This document shows positions 5,063-6,245 of a stretch of 6,245 nucleotides of DNA, piece by piece; the first letter of the stretch is position 1, and every line of letters begins with the position of its first letter. A model generated the notes under the pieces. The model saw only the letters and a list, made by a program, of their open reading frames with translations, was not told where the DNA came from and searched no databases. The position numbers and the translations under genes were made by a program. Source of the DNA: Nitrospiraceae bacterium (GTDB lineage: Bacteria > Nitrospirota > Nitrospiria > Nitrospirales > Nitrospiraceae). The stretch spans positions 1 through 6,245 of the forward strand of contig JAABQN010000125.1 in assembly GCA_011391455.1 (NCBI GenBank), given 5' to 3'.

Positions 5063-5415
5063 GTATGATATCCGGTCACGACCATAGTGATGCGACACAC
5101 TCGGATGGGGCTAAGGTCATTGAGGCAACCCTTGAGCACCCCATCCAGATTCATCTCTGGGAAGACAGGACACGGGGAGAACTCTGGGTTCCGACGTATG
5201 ATCCGACAGGGCTGCAGTTGCTGGCCGACGACTATCTCCGCATCGCCGGGAATAATGCGGTGGATAATGGGCAGCGGACGTTCGAGTTTAAAGTGGTCAG
5301 ACCGGGAACCCATCGGGTACTGTTTGAAAAACGCATGGGGTGGAAATTCACCGCCGAAGACCGGCGAGTTTTTGACGTGACGGCCGCTGATTCATCGCCT
5401 CGGAGCCGTGCATAA
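5059..5415 (+). CDS. Chagasin-like (I42) domain protein
   Basis: A 118-residue protein resembling the chagasin/I42 cysteine-protease-inhibitor fold. Seen: GELWVPTYDPTGLQLL at about 40-55, where the inhibitor family has TGYxW and following strands, and a GQRTFEFKVVRPGTHRVLF block (71-89) typical of the fold. R92-M-G-W95 stands where chagasins have RPW. The three inhibitory loops are degraded: NPTTG reads RTRGE (37-41), the glycine loop is GNNAVDNG (64-71) and RPW has an extra residue. Protease inhibition is therefore doubtful. The N-terminus is His/Asp-rich (H7, D8, H9, D11, H14, D16), which could bind metal. No signal peptide is seen, unlike exported relatives. The start ATG overlaps the Rieske stop by four bases, so translation is coupled. 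The I42 call is from pattern memory and moderately sure. Confidence 0.65.
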   Translation: MSMISGHDHSDATHSDGAKVIEATLEHPIQIHLWEDRTRGELWVPTYDPTGLQLLADDYLRIAGNNAVDNGQRTFEFKVVRPGTHRVLFEKRMGWKFTAEDRRVFDVTAADSSPRSRA

Positions 5416-5417
5416 TC

Positions 5418-6245
5418 GTGCCGAATGTGGCCTTCATCAATGGAACGTTCGTGCCGATGGCTGAGGCGAAAGTCTCGATCGAAGATCGAGGCTTTCAGTT
5501 TGGCGACGGCGTCTACGAAGTGATCCGGACATACAACGGGCGCCCATTCGAACTCGAAGCCCATCTGACACGGCTGGATCGTAGCGCCACAGCGCTTGAA
5601 CTGAAGCAGCCCTATTCCCACGATGAATGGACTCGCCATATTCTGGAAGGAATCAGGCGGGCTGCTTATCCTGAAGCAAAAATCTATATTCAGATCACCA
5701 GGGGAGCCGCTCCCCGTGATCACGCCTACTCGGATGACGCGACGCCGACGGTCGTCATGACGGTTCGTGAGTTCCACCCTCTCGACCGGTCGGTACAAGC
5801 GGTCGGTGTGGAAGCTATAACGACCGAGGATATCCGATGGGGGCGCTGCGACATCAAGAGCGTGAATCTGTTGGCCAACGTACTGGCACGACAACAAGTG
5901 AAGCGAGCCCAGGTCTTCGAGGCCATTTTAGTCGACGAGGGATTGGTTACTGAAGGGGCGGTCAGCAACGTGATGGTGGTCCGGAGGGGAACAGTGGTGA
6001 CAGCCCCCCAAGGGCCGCGCATTCTATCCGGGATCACGCGGACTGTGGTGTTGGACTTAGCTCGGAACGAGGGCCTGCCGGTTCAGGAACGCTTTGTCTC
6101 TCAGGCGGACCTCTATGAGGCAGATGAAGTGTTTCTCACAGGGACCACGGTCGAGGTCTTGGCCGTCATCCGTGTAGATGGGAAAATCATCGGAGATGGA
6201 CGCCCTGGCCCGATCGTTCAACGACTCGCCGCACGCTTTACGAGT
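5418..6245 (+). CDS. D-amino-acid aminotransferase-like PLP enzyme (open at right edge)
   Basis: A class IV (fold type IV) PLP aminotransferase, 276 codons with no stop before the edge; relatives run about 280-290 residues, so only the tail is missing. K147 in CDIKSVNLLANVLA forms the PLP Schiff base and E179 in TEGAVSN contacts the pyridine nitrogen. RILSGITR (201-208) is the cofactor-phosphate region. Y33, R100 and H102 (GVYEV; RGAAPRDHAY) match, with a constant two-residue offset, the Y31/R98/H100 carboxylate trap of Bacillus D-amino-acid transaminase. This favours D-alanine/D-glutamate exchange over branched-chain aminotransferase or aminodeoxychorismate lyase. The start GTG 5418 is 2 bases after the I42 stop, with only a weak CGGAG at 5401-5405; GTG 5427 is an alternative. 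Last gene of the apparent operon within view. Confidence 0.9.
   Translation, partial: MPNVAFINGTFVPMAEAKVSIEDRGFQFGDGVYEVIRTYNGRPFELEAHLTRLDRSATALELKQPYSHDEWTRHILEGIRRAAYPEAKIYIQITRGAAPRDHAYSDDATPTVVMTVREFHPLDRSVQAVGVEAITTEDIRWGRCDIKSVNLLANVLARQQVKRAQVFEAILVDEGLVTEGAVSNVMVVRRGTVVTAPQGPRILSGITRTVVLDLARNEGLPVQERFVSQADLYEADEVFLTGTTVEVLAVIRVDGKIIGDGRPGPIVQRLAARFTS

Noticed and set aside
5232..5897. 221-codon open frame on the minus strand
   Set aside because: It is antisense to the I42-like gene and the aminotransferase, both of which have clear family motifs; its protein shows no recognisable motif.
1..6245. CRISPR array, tRNA, rRNA, insertion sequence or prophage
   Set aside because: No regularly spaced repeats, no tRNA cloverleaf or conserved rRNA segments noticed, and no transposase, integrase or phage proteins among the genes.

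Overview
The window looks like an ordinary chromosomal segment of a free-living Gram-negative bacterium, by eye mid-to-high 50s %GC. The gene set (UDP-glucose dehydrogenase, exported cupredoxin, YfhL-type ferredoxin, DUF192, Rieske ferredoxin, chagasin-like protein, D-amino-acid-aminotransferase-like enzyme) and its protein style remind me of Nitrospira/Nitrospirota. That assignment is from memory and no marker here proves it. There are no rRNA, tRNA, CRISPR, transposase or phage genes.

Layout. (1) Positions 1-559, minus: the N-terminal 186 codons of UDP-glucose 6-dehydrogenase, running off the left edge. (2) 560-734: a compact divergent control region with a good promoter for each direction, a 19-bp-period direct repeat between them and an inverted repeat around the ugd start. 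(3) 735-2778, plus: a two-CBS-domain protein followed by a membrane protein with a C-terminal spermidine-synthase-like domain. (4) 2779-3027: a gene-free leader ending in a near-perfect Shine-Dalgarno. (5) 3028-3507, plus: an exported cupredoxin, closed by a strong intrinsic terminator. (6) 3638-3985, minus: a 2[4Fe-4S] ferredoxin convergent with the cupredoxin, with its own promoter at 4077-4106. (7) 4198-6245, plus: a probable four-gene operon of membrane-anchored DUF192 protein, Rieske [2Fe-2S] ferredoxin, chagasin-like (I42) protein and D-amino-acid-aminotransferase-like PLP enzyme. The last is open at the right edge and almost complete.

How the genes may work together. ugd feeds UDP-glucuronate into envelope polysaccharide synthesis. 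The cupredoxin and two small iron-sulfur proteins are electron carriers or metal-site proteins, but none has an obvious redox partner in the window. The tight spacing from Rieske to I42 to aminotransferase (4-base overlap, then a 2-base gap) says they are translated together, although no textbook pathway links them. That operon is the part of the window most likely to hide an undescribed functional association. I do not see a clearly new defence or mobile system.
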